DNA from: SAR202 cluster bacterium
Lineage (GTDB): Bacteria; Chloroflexota; Dehalococcoidia; Lucifugimonadales; VXLM01
Length of the DNA: 64,000 nucleotides
Assembly: GCA_022448725.1 (NCBI GenBank)
Contig: JAKUTR010000005.1
Coordinates: 1 to 64,000 of the forward strand
Direction: 5' to 3'
Position 1 is the stretch's first letter. Every line of letters starts with the position of its first letter. Below the pieces are notes generated by a model that searched no databases, was not told the origin of the DNA, and saw nothing but the letters and a program-made list of their open reading frames with translations. Shown piece by piece: positions 1 through 9,416 of the stretch. The translations under genes and the position numbers were made by a program.

Positions 1-675
1 GGATTTGATCGATTCGGCTCGGATAGGATCGTCTAGAAAATCGATACTACCTTGCGGCATCTTGTTACAAAACGAGACAGCTTCTGGTACTGATAATCTG
101 TGGTGGTAATCGAGACCGAGGATAATATCATCACCTAACGCAGTTCGAACCTGGGTCATTAACTTCGCTGTCGGCGCGATAGACTCAATCGGTTCGAAGA
201 CAGGATGATCACCCCAGGGAAAGCGCCAACCTACCCTGATCGCCTGCCAACCATTCTGCATGTACTCCTTAGCATTTTCGATCACTTCGTCATTCGAATT
301 GCCACCAGCTGTACAAAAGGCAGGCACATAATCACGCTGTTTACCACCTAGGAGTTGATGTACTGGTACCCCCAAAGCCTTACCTTTTATATCGTGTAGG
401 GCGATGTCAATTGCGGAAATAGCGCCGGTGAGAATACGTCCTCCTTCGAAATATTGGCTTCTGTACATACGCTGCCAGTGCGCACCTATGTCCATGGGGT
501 CTTGCCCCACTAGTAACTCTCGATAGTGCGTTATAGCACCCGCTACAGCCAACTCACGATAAGTGACACCCGCCTCGCCCCAACCCTCAATACCTTCGTC
601 GGTACTCACCTTGACTAGCATGAAGGACCTTCGGCCATCAAAAATAGGGTACGGCATAACTTCAGTGATTTTCAT
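1..675 (-). CDS. Enolase-superfamily dehydratase (mandelate racemase/galactonate dehydratase type), 3' end cut by window edge
   Basis: I translated the minus strand from an ATG at 675 without meeting a stop to the window edge, giving the first 225 residues of a protein normally about 380-400 long. The N-terminal capping domain (MKITEVMPYPIFDGRR) and the start of the barrel are visible. A metal-ligand strand (LGLDYHHRLS) and a second one (FLDDPIRAES) resemble galactonate dehydratase and its relatives. Such enzymes abstract the proton alpha to a carboxylate, usually dehydrating a sugar acid. The gene is divergent from a 2-hydroxyacid dehydrogenase, which fits sugar-acid or hydroxyacid metabolism. 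The substrate cannot be told, and the C-terminal catalytic residues lie outside the window. Confidence 0.88.
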   Translation of the reverse strand, partial: MKITEVMPYPIFDGRRSFMLVKVSTDEGIEGWGEAGVTYRELAVAGAITHYRELLVGQDPMDIGAHWQRMYRSQYFEGGRILTGAISAIDIALHDIKGKALGVPVHQLLGGKQRDYVPAFCTAGGNSNDEVIENAKEYMQNGWQAIRVGWRFPWGDHPVFEPIESIAPTAKLMTQVRTALGDDIILGLDYHHRLSVPEAVSFCNKMPQGSIDFLDDPIRAESIKS

Positions 676-756
676 ATTGTCCTCTCAAACCTCGCAGCAA
701 CACCACACTATATGCACGCACATAACTAGTAAGATGAAGCCTCAGAATTAAGTTAC

Positions 757-773
757 ATATTACGGAATAATAT
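757..773. promoter_or_regulatory. Candidate operator: perfect inverted repeat in a divergent promoter region
   Basis: Arms ATATTA and TAATAT flank a 5-base spacer in the 154-base divergent region between the enolase-family gene and the hydroxyacid dehydrogenase gene. Its size suits a dimeric regulator, but AT-rich palindromes also arise by chance. No regulator gene is adjacent within the window. Confidence 0.3.
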
Positions 774-829
774 CTTCGCCGATTATAGCCTTACGTTATT
801 ATTACACCTCATCAGCCAAGGAGTGATCT

Positions 830-1795
830 ATGAAAATCCTATTCGCGAATGTTGGAGGCCTCATGTTCGGGTATAAGGATTTCGTCAAAGAATTAGAAAA
901 CGAGTTTCCAGAGATTGAGTTCATAGTTCCCAAATCGGGAGATGAAGCTCCCCGGCTAGCTGTAGACGCTGACGTGTGCTTTGGTATACCGACCATCGAG
1001 ACGTTCGAAGCCGCGCAAAAACTTAAGTGGGTACACCAACCTGCATCTGGCGTACACGTCCCCAACGGCCACGGACTACCGGATAGCGACGTGATACTCA
1101 CCAACTCACCCGGTCCTCACGTTACACCGATGGCTGACTACACGATTGCTGTGATGCTCGCCTGGACACACCGCATGGAAGAACGATTCACCGACCAGCG
1201 CAACAAGGTCTGGGACCCTGACCGTTATGAGGATGGCCTTGAGGAGTTGACAGGGAAGAACATAGCTATCCTCGGCTTTGGAGGAGTTGGACAAGCTATT
1301 GCAAAAAGGGTGATCTCGTTCGACATGAATGTATATGCCCTTGCCCGTAATGAGAAGACAACTACAATGCCAGTCAAGGCTGTTTGGGGACAAGACCGTG
1401 TTGATGAACTTATGACAGTATCAGAATGGCTTGTGATCACAGCACCGCTCACACCTGAAACGAAGGGGATGATCGACAAGCGACGCATTGCAATGATGCC
1501 AAAGGGATCGCGAATCATCGTATTGTCCCGAGCGCACATAATTGACGAATCAGCGCTTCTAGAAGCTCTTAGCACTGGCCAAATCGACAAAGTTGCGTTC
1601 GATAATTTTGAGAACGGGGAACTGGGGAAAGACAGCCCGTTGTGGATGATGCCAAACGTTTTCCTCACACCACATACTTCATCAAATTCAGTCAATCTGG
1701 AACCAGGAAGACGCCAGATATTCCGCGAAAACCTTCGCCGATTCCTAAACAATCAGCCATTAGTTGGGATATGCGATAAAAAGCTTGGCTACTAA
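830..1795 (+). CDS. D-isomer-specific 2-hydroxyacid dehydrogenase
   Basis: This 321-residue cytosolic oxidoreductase should interconvert a 2-keto acid and a D-2-hydroxy acid with NAD(P)H. The Rossmann motif GFGGVG lies at residues 149-154 after the strand NIAIL. The catalytic Arg is near residue 234 (LSRAHIID) and the catalytic His at 282 (LTPHTSS). The Glu of the usual triad is less certain because the segment reads FENGELGKDSPLW. The ATG is preceded by an AAGGAG Shine-Dalgarno. It ends three bases before the convergent MBL-fold hydrolase gene. With the divergent enolase-type gene it may form a hydroxyacid or sugar-acid module. Exact substrate is unknown. Confidence 0.9.
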   Translation: MKILFANVGGLMFGYKDFVKELENEFPEIEFIVPKSGDEAPRLAVDADVCFGIPTIETFEAAQKLKWVHQPASGVHVPNGHGLPDSDVILTNSPGPHVTPMADYTIAVMLAWTHRMEERFTDQRNKVWDPDRYEDGLEELTGKNIAILGFGGVGQAIAKRVISFDMNVYALARNEKTTTMPVKAVWGQDRVDELMTVSEWLVITAPLTPETKGMIDKRRIAMMPKGSRIIVLSRAHIIDESALLEALSTGQIDKVAFDNFENGELGKDSPLWMMPNVFLTPHTSSNSVNLEPGRRQIFRENLRRFLNNQPLVGICDKKLGY

Positions 1796-1798
1796 GTA

Positions 1799-2659
1799 TT
1801 AGACATCAAACGACATTAGCTCATCTGAGAAAAGTATCTCTCCATCGTACTCACGTCGGATGTCACCGATACCTTCGACCATTGATTCATCTAAGGCCAA
1901 ACGCGGGCCTATATGAACAAGCACCAATTTCTTAACTCCAGCTTTTTGTGCCATTTTCGCTGCCCCCAAAGTTCCACATTGACCTGCTGCTTCCCCGTTC
2001 TCGTCCATTACATTTTGATGGTCCCAGCACATACACAACATAACATCAGCTTGGTTCGCCAAGTCAGTGACGGAGTCGCACGGTTGGGTATCTCCTGTAA
2101 ATACGATGCTGCCCTCATCACTATCAATACGGTATGCAAGAGAATCGAGATATGGTTCAACATGTTGTCCGGGGGCTGCAGAAACCTCCCATGTATCACC
2201 GCAGAAAACGCGACCCGGACCGATATCTTTGGCAAATACATCTGGAGGCTTACGCGGCAGCGTTCCTCCACGATTGACATGCACCTGCTGACTGAGGGGA
2301 TGATTGACCCTTGCCTGCCAATCATGCGCAAAAAGGCCTCCATCATCCAACACTCCGTGAGTTATACGTTCAGTATGAGTCGGGCCATACACCTCTAACC
2401 GATTCTCGTTGCCTATGCTTTGGTCCCAACGGCATAAGAGGAAGCAAGGGTAGTCAACATCATGGTCGAAATGGTGGTGCGTGAAGAAGAGGTAATCAAT
2501 ATTAGTCGGCCATAAGCCTGCTTTCACTAACTTATGGGTGGCTGCAGGACCACAGTCAACCATTAATTGGGTACCGGCGACCTCAACCGCATACGCCGAA
2601 CCAAACCTAGTAGGAGTCGGGGTAGGCGTACCAGCTCCAAGAACGTGAACCCGAGCCAT
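1799..2659 (-). CDS. MBL-fold metallohydrolase (RNase Z/phosphodiesterase-like)
   Basis: This is a 286-residue metallo-beta-lactamase-fold hydrolase. The zinc motif HxHxDH is at residues 61-66 within FTHHHFDHDVDY. Further ligands are seen in FTGDTQ, where the Asp would bridge the metals, and in the late histidine of LVLVHIGPRL. The N-terminus (VHVLGAGTPTPTPTRFGSA) is typical of the RNase Z/ElaC-like branch. It lacks the exosite insertion that I would expect of a true tRNA 3' endonuclease, so a generic phosphodiesterase or lactonase role is also possible. It converges on the hydroxyacid dehydrogenase gene. Confidence 0.85.
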   Translation of the reverse strand: MARVHVLGAGTPTPTPTRFGSAYAVEVAGTQLMVDCGPAATHKLVKAGLWPTNIDYLFFTHHHFDHDVDYPCFLLCRWDQSIGNENRLEVYGPTHTERITHGVLDDGGLFAHDWQARVNHPLSQQVHVNRGGTLPRKPPDVFAKDIGPGRVFCGDTWEVSAAPGQHVEPYLDSLAYRIDSDEGSIVFTGDTQPCDSVTDLANQADVMLCMCWDHQNVMDENGEAAGQCGTLGAAKMAQKAGVKKLVLVHIGPRLALDESMVEGIGDIRREYDGEILFSDELMSFDV

Positions 2660-2730
2660 TTTGATTCCCTCCGATCAATAAACCATGTTTAAAGCATTAT
2701 CAAATGTGAATACGGCACATTTTTGAAGAA

Positions 2731-4536
2731 TCACCTGTGCGAAAAAACCCGGAAGCCCTGATTATCTGGAACCACAATAACATTGTCTGTAGGGGCTTCA
2801 GTTATATTTCGGATTAGCTCTTTAAAAGCTTTATCTCCAAGTTCTGGCATGTCCGCTTTTCCTTCAGCCAATAATAGTTGCACGACCTTGTACCCAAGAG
2901 CTTTCTCTAAAACAGGAACCAAAGATGCGGCATCCGGGGTAACAAGCAGCGATACTAGCTTGGGACGGGCAATAGATTCGTTCTTACGAGGCAGTAGTGA
3001 CCTGTCTGTGCGATAGACTAGCCAATAGTAAGGAAGAAAAATTAATACCGGCACGAGGATGACGAGGGGACCCGTCAAAGTCCCAAAGAAATCTGTGAAG
3101 TCATTATCAAAAACTGCACGGAGAACCAGAAAGACAAGAGCGCTGACACCACTGAGAAGGCCGATCATCCCCACGCCCAATACCCCAAATATAAAAACCC
3201 TTCTCGGGAGAACGTTAATCGCCGCAGAATCACCTCCAAACGCTTCCTGCTGCGCCTGCCACCAGAAGTATCCCCACAGGGATGCTCCCAATCCAACAAG
3301 TGTTACTATCTGCGCCACAACATTGCTCGAACTACGATCTCCGGCAAGGCTCTCACCGGCGTTGATACCAGAGAGCACGGAGAGCAGAAGGGCTACTGTA
3401 GTAGATATCCCCGATACCAGAATTACCAGACCTATAGCAGCGAGTCCATACCTGTAACCTTTATATGAAGATTGCTGATGCTCCGTTCCGTGGGATGCTC
3501 GATCTCTCACAATGACCGCATAGTGAACGGTGACAACACCCATACTAACGATTAGTGAAGCCACGGCCCCCGGTAGGAAATCAAAGTGGAATGCAGCACT
3601 TGCGTGCTCTGGCACACCAATTAGCCATTCTAAAGTCTCGTAAACGGTCAAGCCTATAACGATGATAGCCGTTACAGTGCCACCAAATAGTGAGTATGCC
3701 CAAACGTATATGCGCCGGAGCATGGAATTGGGGTCTCTGTCACCGAGGTAGTACAGGTGAGTTACCCACGCCACACTGGACACGATAGCAAAGCACAAGG
3801 CCCCACGACCTCGTTCTGAGAACACGCCTTCGCTGATTAGGGCTTCCGTCTTAACCAGAGCATCGTAGCCGATACTAAGAAGCAGATAGGCGAGCTGAGC
3901 AAAGTTGAACGCGAAGATAGACAGCGTGCTTGCGGCTGTGACGTACACGTAGATCCGCCTAATAGCAGTTGTCTCAGGGGAGGTTGTACCAGCACGCTCT
4001 ATTACAAATAAATGGTAGCCCCACACAGCAACGAAAACAAACAACCTACCCCAAGAAGCGCCATCAAAGTCTTCAACCCCCACTACCCATCTTAAGGCTC
4101 CTATAGCAGAAGCAAGACCAATTATTAAGGAAACCGCGCTAACCCCATAGAAATAGAAATAGCGTAGGACCGCTTGATCCTCAACGGGGTATTCGCGAAC
4201 GTAGCGTTTAATCAACCACCAATGGGCACCCCAAAGGGGGAGACCAACAACTGCGAATGCTACGCCGAGAGCGAGTCCATCCCGACTACTAGATATAACG
4301 TCGTTACTTGAAATCGAGTTCAAGGTTTGGCCGATGAAAAGAGCAAATCCGTTAGCAGCAAGCATGACCGCAACAAAAGCAACGCTGTAAAAGTAGAACC
4401 TTCTAACGTTGCCAATACCAGGGTCAACGCTAGTCGTGGATCTCCGGGTGATTGACACCAACCCGTATATCATGGCCGCAATCACCCCAACGAAAATCGC
4501 AGCAAATATGATCGGTGCAATGAAATCGTCCATCAT
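2731..4536 (-). CDS. Polytopic membrane protein with six DUF5671-like repeats
   Basis: This 601-residue integral membrane protein is built from about six repeats of near 78 residues, beginning around 45, 123, 192, 273, 360 and 443. Each starts with an Arg/aromatic segment (VRRFYFY, VLRYFYFY, IRRIYVY, LRRIYVW, PRRVFIF) leading into hydrophobic helices, and usually closes with a Trp/His-rich turn such as WGAHWWLIKR or WGYHLFVIER. A soluble C-terminal tail of about 75 residues follows. The pattern matches my memory of DUF5671 proteins. No enzymatic motif is visible and the function is unknown. It lies 9 bases after the NTF2-like protein gene, on the same strand, suggesting an envelope operon. 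Confidence 0.8.
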   Translation of the reverse strand: MMDDFIAPIIFAAIFVGVIAAMIYGLVSITRRSTTSVDPGIGNVRRFYFYSVAFVAVMLAANGFALFIGQTLNSISSNDVISSSRDGLALGVAFAVVGLPLWGAHWWLIKRYVREYPVEDQAVLRYFYFYGVSAVSLIIGLASAIGALRWVVGVEDFDGASWGRLFVFVAVWGYHLFVIERAGTTSPETTAIRRIYVYVTAASTLSIFAFNFAQLAYLLLSIGYDALVKTEALISEGVFSERGRGALCFAIVSSVAWVTHLYYLGDRDPNSMLRRIYVWAYSLFGGTVTAIIVIGLTVYETLEWLIGVPEHASAAFHFDFLPGAVASLIVSMGVVTVHYAVIVRDRASHGTEHQQSSYKGYRYGLAAIGLVILVSGISTTVALLLSVLSGINAGESLAGDRSSSNVVAQIVTLVGLGASLWGYFWWQAQQEAFGGDSAAINVLPRRVFIFGVLGVGMIGLLSGVSALVFLVLRAVFDNDFTDFFGTLTGPLVILVPVLIFLPYYWLVYRTDRSLLPRKNESIARPKLVSLLVTPDAASLVPVLEKALGYKVVQLLLAEGKADMPELGDKAFKELIRNITEAPTDNVIVVPDNQGFRVFSHR

Positions 4537-4545
4537 TTACCTTTG

Positions 4546-5037
4546 TTAGGAGGCGGGCACTGGCGGATTCACTTTTGCATCAGGTTTATTGCCGCAATGG
4601 AAGAATGGCCAGGGTTCTTTACTGATCCTCCAAGATCCTGCCACATTCTTCAAGCTAAATCCCTCGTCGTAAGAAGACTCAGAAACACCAAATGGTCCAG
4701 AGTTCGTAACCCTGCTTAATCGAACCGTTACGATCGTTGTTCCATTCACAACCTGCGTGCTTAGTAATATCACACGGTGTTCGGAGATCTGTGATTTAGA
4801 GAAACTAGCATCTGTTACGAAATCTTCTAGAGGACATGCCTCAGCCAACTGAGAAGATAGCAGGGAATGTGCGCTCGCCGGCTGATCTTGCTCCAAAGCT
4901 CTGAGATAGGCCTGCACAGTGCCCTCAGGTGAATTCAATGCAAACTCAGTCTCAGTCTGTAGAAGGACAAGCACAATGCTTGTGATCACAAGAGCCACCA
5001 CGATCACCGATCCCCCTATGAGCCAACTTCTACTCAT
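4546..5037 (-). CDS. Membrane-anchored NTF2-like (DUF4878-type) hypothetical protein
   Basis: The protein has one N-terminal transmembrane helix (about residues 4-27, SWLIGGSVIVVALVITS) followed by a domain of about 130 residues outside the membrane. The stretch SPEGTVQAYLRALEQDQP is typical of NTF2-like/DUF4878 domains, whose cone fold often binds small ligands or scaffolds a partner. I chose the ATG at 5037, which has GGAGG four bases upstream; a GTG ten codons earlier is in frame but has no comparable site. Two cysteines (CPLED and FFHCGN) could form a disulfide. It sits between the propeller lipoprotein and the six-repeat membrane protein. Confidence 0.65.
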   Translation of the reverse strand: MSRSWLIGGSVIVVALVITSIVLVLLQTETEFALNSPEGTVQAYLRALEQDQPASAHSLLSSQLAEACPLEDFVTDASFSKSQISEHRVILLSTQVVNGTTIVTVRLSRVTNSGPFGVSESSYDEGFSLKNVAGSWRISKEPWPFFHCGNKPDAKVNPPVPAS

Positions 5038-5097
5038 GAGGCCTCCGTTAGGGAAAACCTTGCACACACCTAGCTGAGTCTGAAGGCGCTATTCCCG

Positions 5098-6468
5098 TCA
5101 CCCACCATCTGTCAGACGGATCAAGAAAGCATCACTGTCACGGTCATTTCCCTTGTCAACGTCGGAGCTTATCTCTCCTTCGGTCCCTCCTACGATATAG
5201 ACGTTACCAAGATGATCTACTGCTATGCTTTTCCCTCCATCTATTCGACGCGTACCGAACTGCCGGACCCATCTTTTGTTACCTAAGGAATCGTAGCTAA
5301 GTACAAACGCATCCGCTAAGCCGTTACCCTTACCACCGCGTACTTGGCTCTCAGTTGTCCCCACTATGAACAAGTTACCAGCACTATCTACCCCGATAGA
5401 TGCGGCAGCATCATCATCATCCCCACCGAACTGCCTAGCCCATACCTGTTCGCCATTTCCATCCAACATCTGGACAAATCCGTCGTTGATTCCTTCACTC
5501 TTCTGCCCCCCAAACTTTCCGGACGAACTGCCAACAACAAAGGTGTTTCCGCGCTTATCTAGGGCAATGCCTAGACCCTTGTCATTCGGTTGCGAACCCG
5601 AGGCGGAAGTACTGCCAAACTGCTTAGTCCACACCTCGTTACCTTGAGGGTCGTACTTACGGAGAAAGAGATCTCGTCCACCTGTATTGGTAAATCCGGT
5701 AAACTCTCCGTAAGTGTAGCCTGTAACGAATATGTTTCCAGAATCATCCGTCACGCTTCCGTGGATTTCATCATGCCGTTCATGTCCAAACTGCTGTGTC
5801 CAAAGCTCATTACCTTTGTTATCAAACTTACGAACGAAAGCATCGTTCCAATTCTTAACAGCACCTATCGAAGGACCTCCGGAGTTTGAGAATCCCGGTA
5901 AACTGCCCTCAGTGTAACCGGCAACATACACATTCTCTGATGAGTCAACAGACACGGTCTCAGCGATAGTACCTAGCTCTGTACCGAACTGACGAGTCCA
6001 CAACTCCGTACCGTCTGGTCCATACGCCGTGAGAAAAGCATCCGCGCCGAAATATTCACTATCAAACCCATCAAACTCACCAATCGTGTCACCGACGGCG
6101 TAGACGTTACCTGAGGTACTTACCGCGATGCCCCTTACATTGTCATTGTTGTCAGTACCAAGCTGTCTCGTCCATATCTCATTCAGTGCAGAATCGTACT
6201 TTTGAATGAATCCGTCTATACGTCCCACATTAACGTGCCCCGGGAGAACATCCCCAACATAGCCTCCAATGTAAATGTTCCCAGCGGCATCTACATCTAT
6301 AGCATTCCCGAAATCGTCAAATTGTGAAACAACCTGGATTATGTGTAGGCCCTTGGTGTTGGAAGAGACAGTAGCGTTGTTGCTTGAATCTCCAACACCA
6401 CTATCGCCTCCGCAGGCAATAACTGAGGCCAGTCCAAATAGAAGGAGGCCCACGATAATCGATCGCAT
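5098..6468 (-). CDS. Secreted beta-propeller lipoprotein with SBBP-type repeats
   Basis: This is a predicted exported lipoprotein of 456 residues. A hydrophobic signal (MRSIIVGLLLFGLA) ends in the lipobox SVIAC, followed by a Gly/Ser/Asn-rich linker. Then come about seven repeats of 55-60 residues, each carrying a W-x-[RQK]-Q-[FL]-G strand (WTRQLG, WTRQFG, WTQQFG, WTKQFG, WARQFG, WVRQFG) and a GN-[IVT]-[YF]-[VI]-x-G strand. This is the SBBP/beta-propeller pattern and would close a seven-bladed ring. I took the ATG at 6468 because AGAGGT lies seven bases upstream and the signal peptide begins there. A binding or adhesion role at the cell surface is inferred; no catalytic residues are evident. 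Confidence 0.8.
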   Translation of the reverse strand: MRSIIVGLLLFGLASVIACGGDSGVGDSSNNATVSSNTKGLHIIQVVSQFDDFGNAIDVDAAGNIYIGGYVGDVLPGHVNVGRIDGFIQKYDSALNEIWTRQLGTDNNDNVRGIAVSTSGNVYAVGDTIGEFDGFDSEYFGADAFLTAYGPDGTELWTRQFGTELGTIAETVSVDSSENVYVAGYTEGSLPGFSNSGGPSIGAVKNWNDAFVRKFDNKGNELWTQQFGHERHDEIHGSVTDDSGNIFVTGYTYGEFTGFTNTGGRDLFLRKYDPQGNEVWTKQFGSTSASGSQPNDKGLGIALDKRGNTFVVGSSSGKFGGQKSEGINDGFVQMLDGNGEQVWARQFGGDDDDAAASIGVDSAGNLFIVGTTESQVRGGKGNGLADAFVLSYDSLGNKRWVRQFGTRRIDGGKSIAVDHLGNVYIVGGTEGEISSDVDKGNDRDSDAFLIRLTDGG

Positions 6469-6776
6469 TCGCTTACCTCTACACAAACAGGTTCGCTGAC
6501 CTAGACTCATAGTATCGGTGGCTCGAGAAACAGGTCAAGTGCTGCACCATTTTAGTACTGACTGAACTCATGGTGTTTTTGCAATAGATAGGACTCATAT
6601 AAATGAAGGTTCCTCGACTCAATCCTCTAGTCGATAAACCCGCGAGTTTCACATAGTTGTCAATGGCATGATTAGACTGCTTTGGATCTCGGGTAAGATG
6701 TCTCATAGGATCGGGCTAACCAACCGAGCATATTCATTTAGATTTCCTGAGCCTGAAGCGACGGTGAACCGACATA
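6469..6776. other. Divergent intergenic region, no gene seen
   Basis: These 308 bases separate the propeller lipoprotein gene from the nucleoside hydrolase gene. No open frame in it has coding character. It must hold both promoters, though I see no convincing -35/-10 pair. It also holds the small inverted repeat listed separately. Confidence 0.6.
6614..6634. promoter_or_regulatory. Candidate operator: 6-base inverted repeat with 9-base spacer
   Basis: TCGACT and AGTCGA flank nine bases midway between two divergent genes. A short match like this can be chance. Confidence 0.2.
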
Positions 6777-7676
6777 ATGAACAGATTCATAATTGACATG
6801 GATCCAGGCACCGATGATGCCCTCGCGCTTATCATCGCCCTCAACTCAATCAATCTCGACCTGATCGGTGTAACAACCGTAGGCGGTAACGCACGGTTGT
6901 TACATACGACTCGTAACGCCGTGAGCCTGCTTACTTTCCTTGGCGCACAGGACGTACCCGTTGCCATGGGTGCATCAAGTCCAATTTATGGAAGCTTTAC
7001 CTACGCATACCATTTCCATGGTACCAACGGGCTCGGGTTACAACTCCCAAACCCCTCGACAAAGACGGTACAAACGAAAGCAGTTGACTTCATGGTCGAA
7101 GCTGCCAAAGGGGTGGCGTCCCCCATTAAAATTGTTGCCCTTGGTCCACTAACAAACATTGCCATGGCGATTGAAGCCGATCCCTATCTAATAGACTCCA
7201 TTGAGGAGATCATCGTGATGGGAGGAGCAGTGGAATGCCAAGGCAACATCACTGAGTATGCCGAGTTCAACATCTATAACGATCCATGGGCAGCGAATAT
7301 TGTCTTTAACTCTGGTGTGCCGGTGACACTGGTTGGATTGGATGTAACGATGAAAGTAGCTTTGAGTGAATGGGACCTGCTTTTCACCGGCGACGGGAAA
7401 GGTCAACGTCTAGCAAGACAGGTTCTTGGTAATTGGTCCACCATGCATCCAGGCAGCGTTTACCACATGCATGACCCACTTGCCGTCCTCGCCGCCATAG
7501 ATCACAGTCCTTTCTCTTACCATGCTGGAAAAGTATCGGTCGTTACCACTGGTGAAGAGCGCGGACGCACCATATTTTTGCAGGAAACGGGGCCTGTACG
7601 AGTCGCCGTGGACGTTGATGTGCAACTCGCCCTCAACACAATCTCCTCTCTACTCAATTCTGACCCCGGATCGTAG
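6777..7676 (+). CDS. Inosine-uridine-type nucleoside N-ribohydrolase
   Basis: This 299-residue hydrolase should split ribonucleosides into ribose and free base. The calcium-binding family signature is at the N-terminus (DMDPGTDDALA, residues 7-17). The central segments ALGPLTNIA and VMGGAVECQGNITEYAEFNIYNDP-type are canonical, with the family's Asn and Glu contacts to ribose. A late HDPLAVLAA segment carries the conserved His-Asp pair. Length is normal. It starts at an ATG with only a weak upstream site. It lies 66 bases before the malonyl-CoA synthetase gene on the same strand, hinting at nucleoside or base salvage. Purine versus pyrimidine preference cannot be read. Confidence 0.9.
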   Translation: MNRFIIDMDPGTDDALALIIALNSINLDLIGVTTVGGNARLLHTTRNAVSLLTFLGAQDVPVAMGASSPIYGSFTYAYHFHGTNGLGLQLPNPSTKTVQTKAVDFMVEAAKGVASPIKIVALGPLTNIAMAIEADPYLIDSIEEIIVMGGAVECQGNITEYAEFNIYNDPWAANIVFNSGVPVTLVGLDVTMKVALSEWDLLFTGDGKGQRLARQVLGNWSTMHPGSVYHMHDPLAVLAAIDHSPFSYHAGKVSVVTTGEERGRTIFLQETGPVRVAVDVDVQLALNTISSLLNSDPGS

Positions 7677-7742
7677 ACCTGGGAAGGTCACTGACCTTTG
7701 TTACAATACCTTTAGCATATCGCTGCGCGTTTGGGAGGGCGT

Positions 7743-9281
7743 TTGCCAGTTCCGTTAATCGAGCGAGCAAATCGTTTTCTATCTCGTCGGGCGATAGTCG
7801 CTCCCGAGGGTACCCTGACTTACCGCGAGCTGGTGGAACAGTCACAACGTGTCGCTACAAATCTGCTTCATGACACCAATGACCTAAACGATGCTCGCAT
7901 AATCTTCCTCGTGCCTGCAGGACGAGACTATATCGTTTCACAATGGGGAATTTGGCAAGCCGGAGCAACTGCTGTTCCTCTCTCTCTAACTGAAACAACT
8001 CGCGAGATTACTTACAAAGTTGAAGACACTAGCCCCGCTGCCCTGATTGCTCACCCTGATTACATGGAAACGCTCCTCCCGCTAGCAGAAGAGAAAGGGA
8101 TTCCCCTTCATCGCACTACCGACCTCCTCAAGGGTGATCTTGGACCTCTACCCGAAATTGATCCTAGCCGCAACGCTATGATCCTTTATACCAGTGGCAC
8201 CACCAGCGATCCCAAGGGAGTCGTCACTACTCATTCCAACATAGAATCTCAGATTACAACCCTGGTGCAGGCTTGGGAGTGGGCTCCGGATGATCACATT
8301 CTTGATCATCTACCCCTTCACCATGTCCACGGGATAATAAATGCGATGGCCTGTGCACTTTGGGTTGGCGCAACTTGTGAACTCCTTCCTAGGTTCGACG
8401 CACAGAATGTCTGGAACCGTATTGCTGATCTCGACCTAACGCTGTACATGGCCGTTCCCACAGTGTACAAAGCCCTCATAGCTGCTTGGGACGAGGCTTC
8501 CCAAGCAGATCAAGAGCGATGGACTGCGGGATGCAAGGCGATGCGCCTGATGGTGTCCGGCTCTGACGCGTTACCAGTCGACACCTTTGAGCGATGGGAA
8601 AAGGTATCCGGACATCGCCTGCTCGAGAGGTATGGTATGACAGAAATTGGGATGGCACTCTCAAACCCCCTTGACGGGGATAGAATACCTGGTCAAGTCG
8701 GCACACCTTTACCTGGAGTAGATGTCGAACTTATCCGTTTGGACCTGAAAAAGTTTGAAGAGACAGGTCGCCGTCAATATGGTGGCAAAGTCACAAACCG
8801 CGATCCTGGTGAATTAATTGTTAAGGGGCCCAGCGTTTTCAAAGAGTACTGGATGAAACCTGATATGACAGCCGATGTGTTTGACACGAAAGGTTGGTTC
8901 TACACAGGCGACATTGCCTCAGTGACTGACGAAGGTACTTACCGTATCTGGGGCAGGGCATCTCAGGATCTGATCATCTCAGGTGGAGAAAATGTTTCTG
9001 CCCTTGAAGTTCAGCGAGAACTTCTTAAGCATCCTGATATTGATGCGTGCGCAGTCGTCGGCGTGGAGGATAGGTTTTGGGGAAGAGCCGTCTCTGCAGC
9101 TATCGTTACCGTCAAAAACTCCAAGCTAGACAGAAATTCCCTGCGTGAGTGGGCGAAGGAACGTTTAGCACCATACAAAGTTCCACAAAATGTGCTCATC
9201 CTGGATGACCTTCCAAGAAACGCTATGGGGAAGGTGCTGAAGCCGCAAATACGAACTCTTTTTGATGGTATAGAGTCATGA
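7743..9281 (+). CDS. matB: Malonyl-CoA synthetase (MatB/ACSF3-type acyl-CoA ligase)
   Basis: This is an ANL-superfamily ligase of about 512 residues that should activate malonate with ATP and CoA. The AMP-binding P-loop is YTSGTTSDPKG. Segments LPLHHVHGIINA, LWVGATC, RLMVSGSDALP and LLERYGMTEIGMALSNPL are nearly those I recall for human ACSF3 and plant/bacterial malonyl-CoA synthetases, including the Arg of ERYGMTE that favours a dicarboxylate. The C-terminal lid ends with NAMGKVLK, carrying the catalytic Lys. The start is uncertain: TTG at 7743 has GGAGG four bases upstream, while a TTG at 7731 lies inside that site. The product is a fatty-acid precursor. Confidence 0.88.
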   Translation: MPVPLIERANRFLSRRAIVAPEGTLTYRELVEQSQRVATNLLHDTNDLNDARIIFLVPAGRDYIVSQWGIWQAGATAVPLSLTETTREITYKVEDTSPAALIAHPDYMETLLPLAEEKGIPLHRTTDLLKGDLGPLPEIDPSRNAMILYTSGTTSDPKGVVTTHSNIESQITTLVQAWEWAPDDHILDHLPLHHVHGIINAMACALWVGATCELLPRFDAQNVWNRIADLDLTLYMAVPTVYKALIAAWDEASQADQERWTAGCKAMRLMVSGSDALPVDTFERWEKVSGHRLLERYGMTEIGMALSNPLDGDRIPGQVGTPLPGVDVELIRLDLKKFEETGRRQYGGKVTNRDPGELIVKGPSVFKEYWMKPDMTADVFDTKGWFYTGDIASVTDEGTYRIWGRASQDLIISGGENVSALEVQRELLKHPDIDACAVVGVEDRFWGRAVSAAIVTVKNSKLDRNSLREWAKERLAPYKVPQNVLILDDLPRNAMGKVLKPQIRTLFDGIES

Positions 9282-9416
9282 GACTAGGGGCTTATCAGAT
9301 CACAAAGTCCTATCTCGGTAAGTTTTTTATGCCGCGTTCAACTCTCCGGGTTTAGCATCCGCAGTACCATCAGATCAAACAGACGATGATGCCCAACGAT
9401 AATAGGAAAAATTCCA

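Noticed and set aside
1225-1752. 175-codon minus-strand open frame
   Set aside because: It is antisense to the 2-hydroxyacid dehydrogenase, whose motifs are intact.
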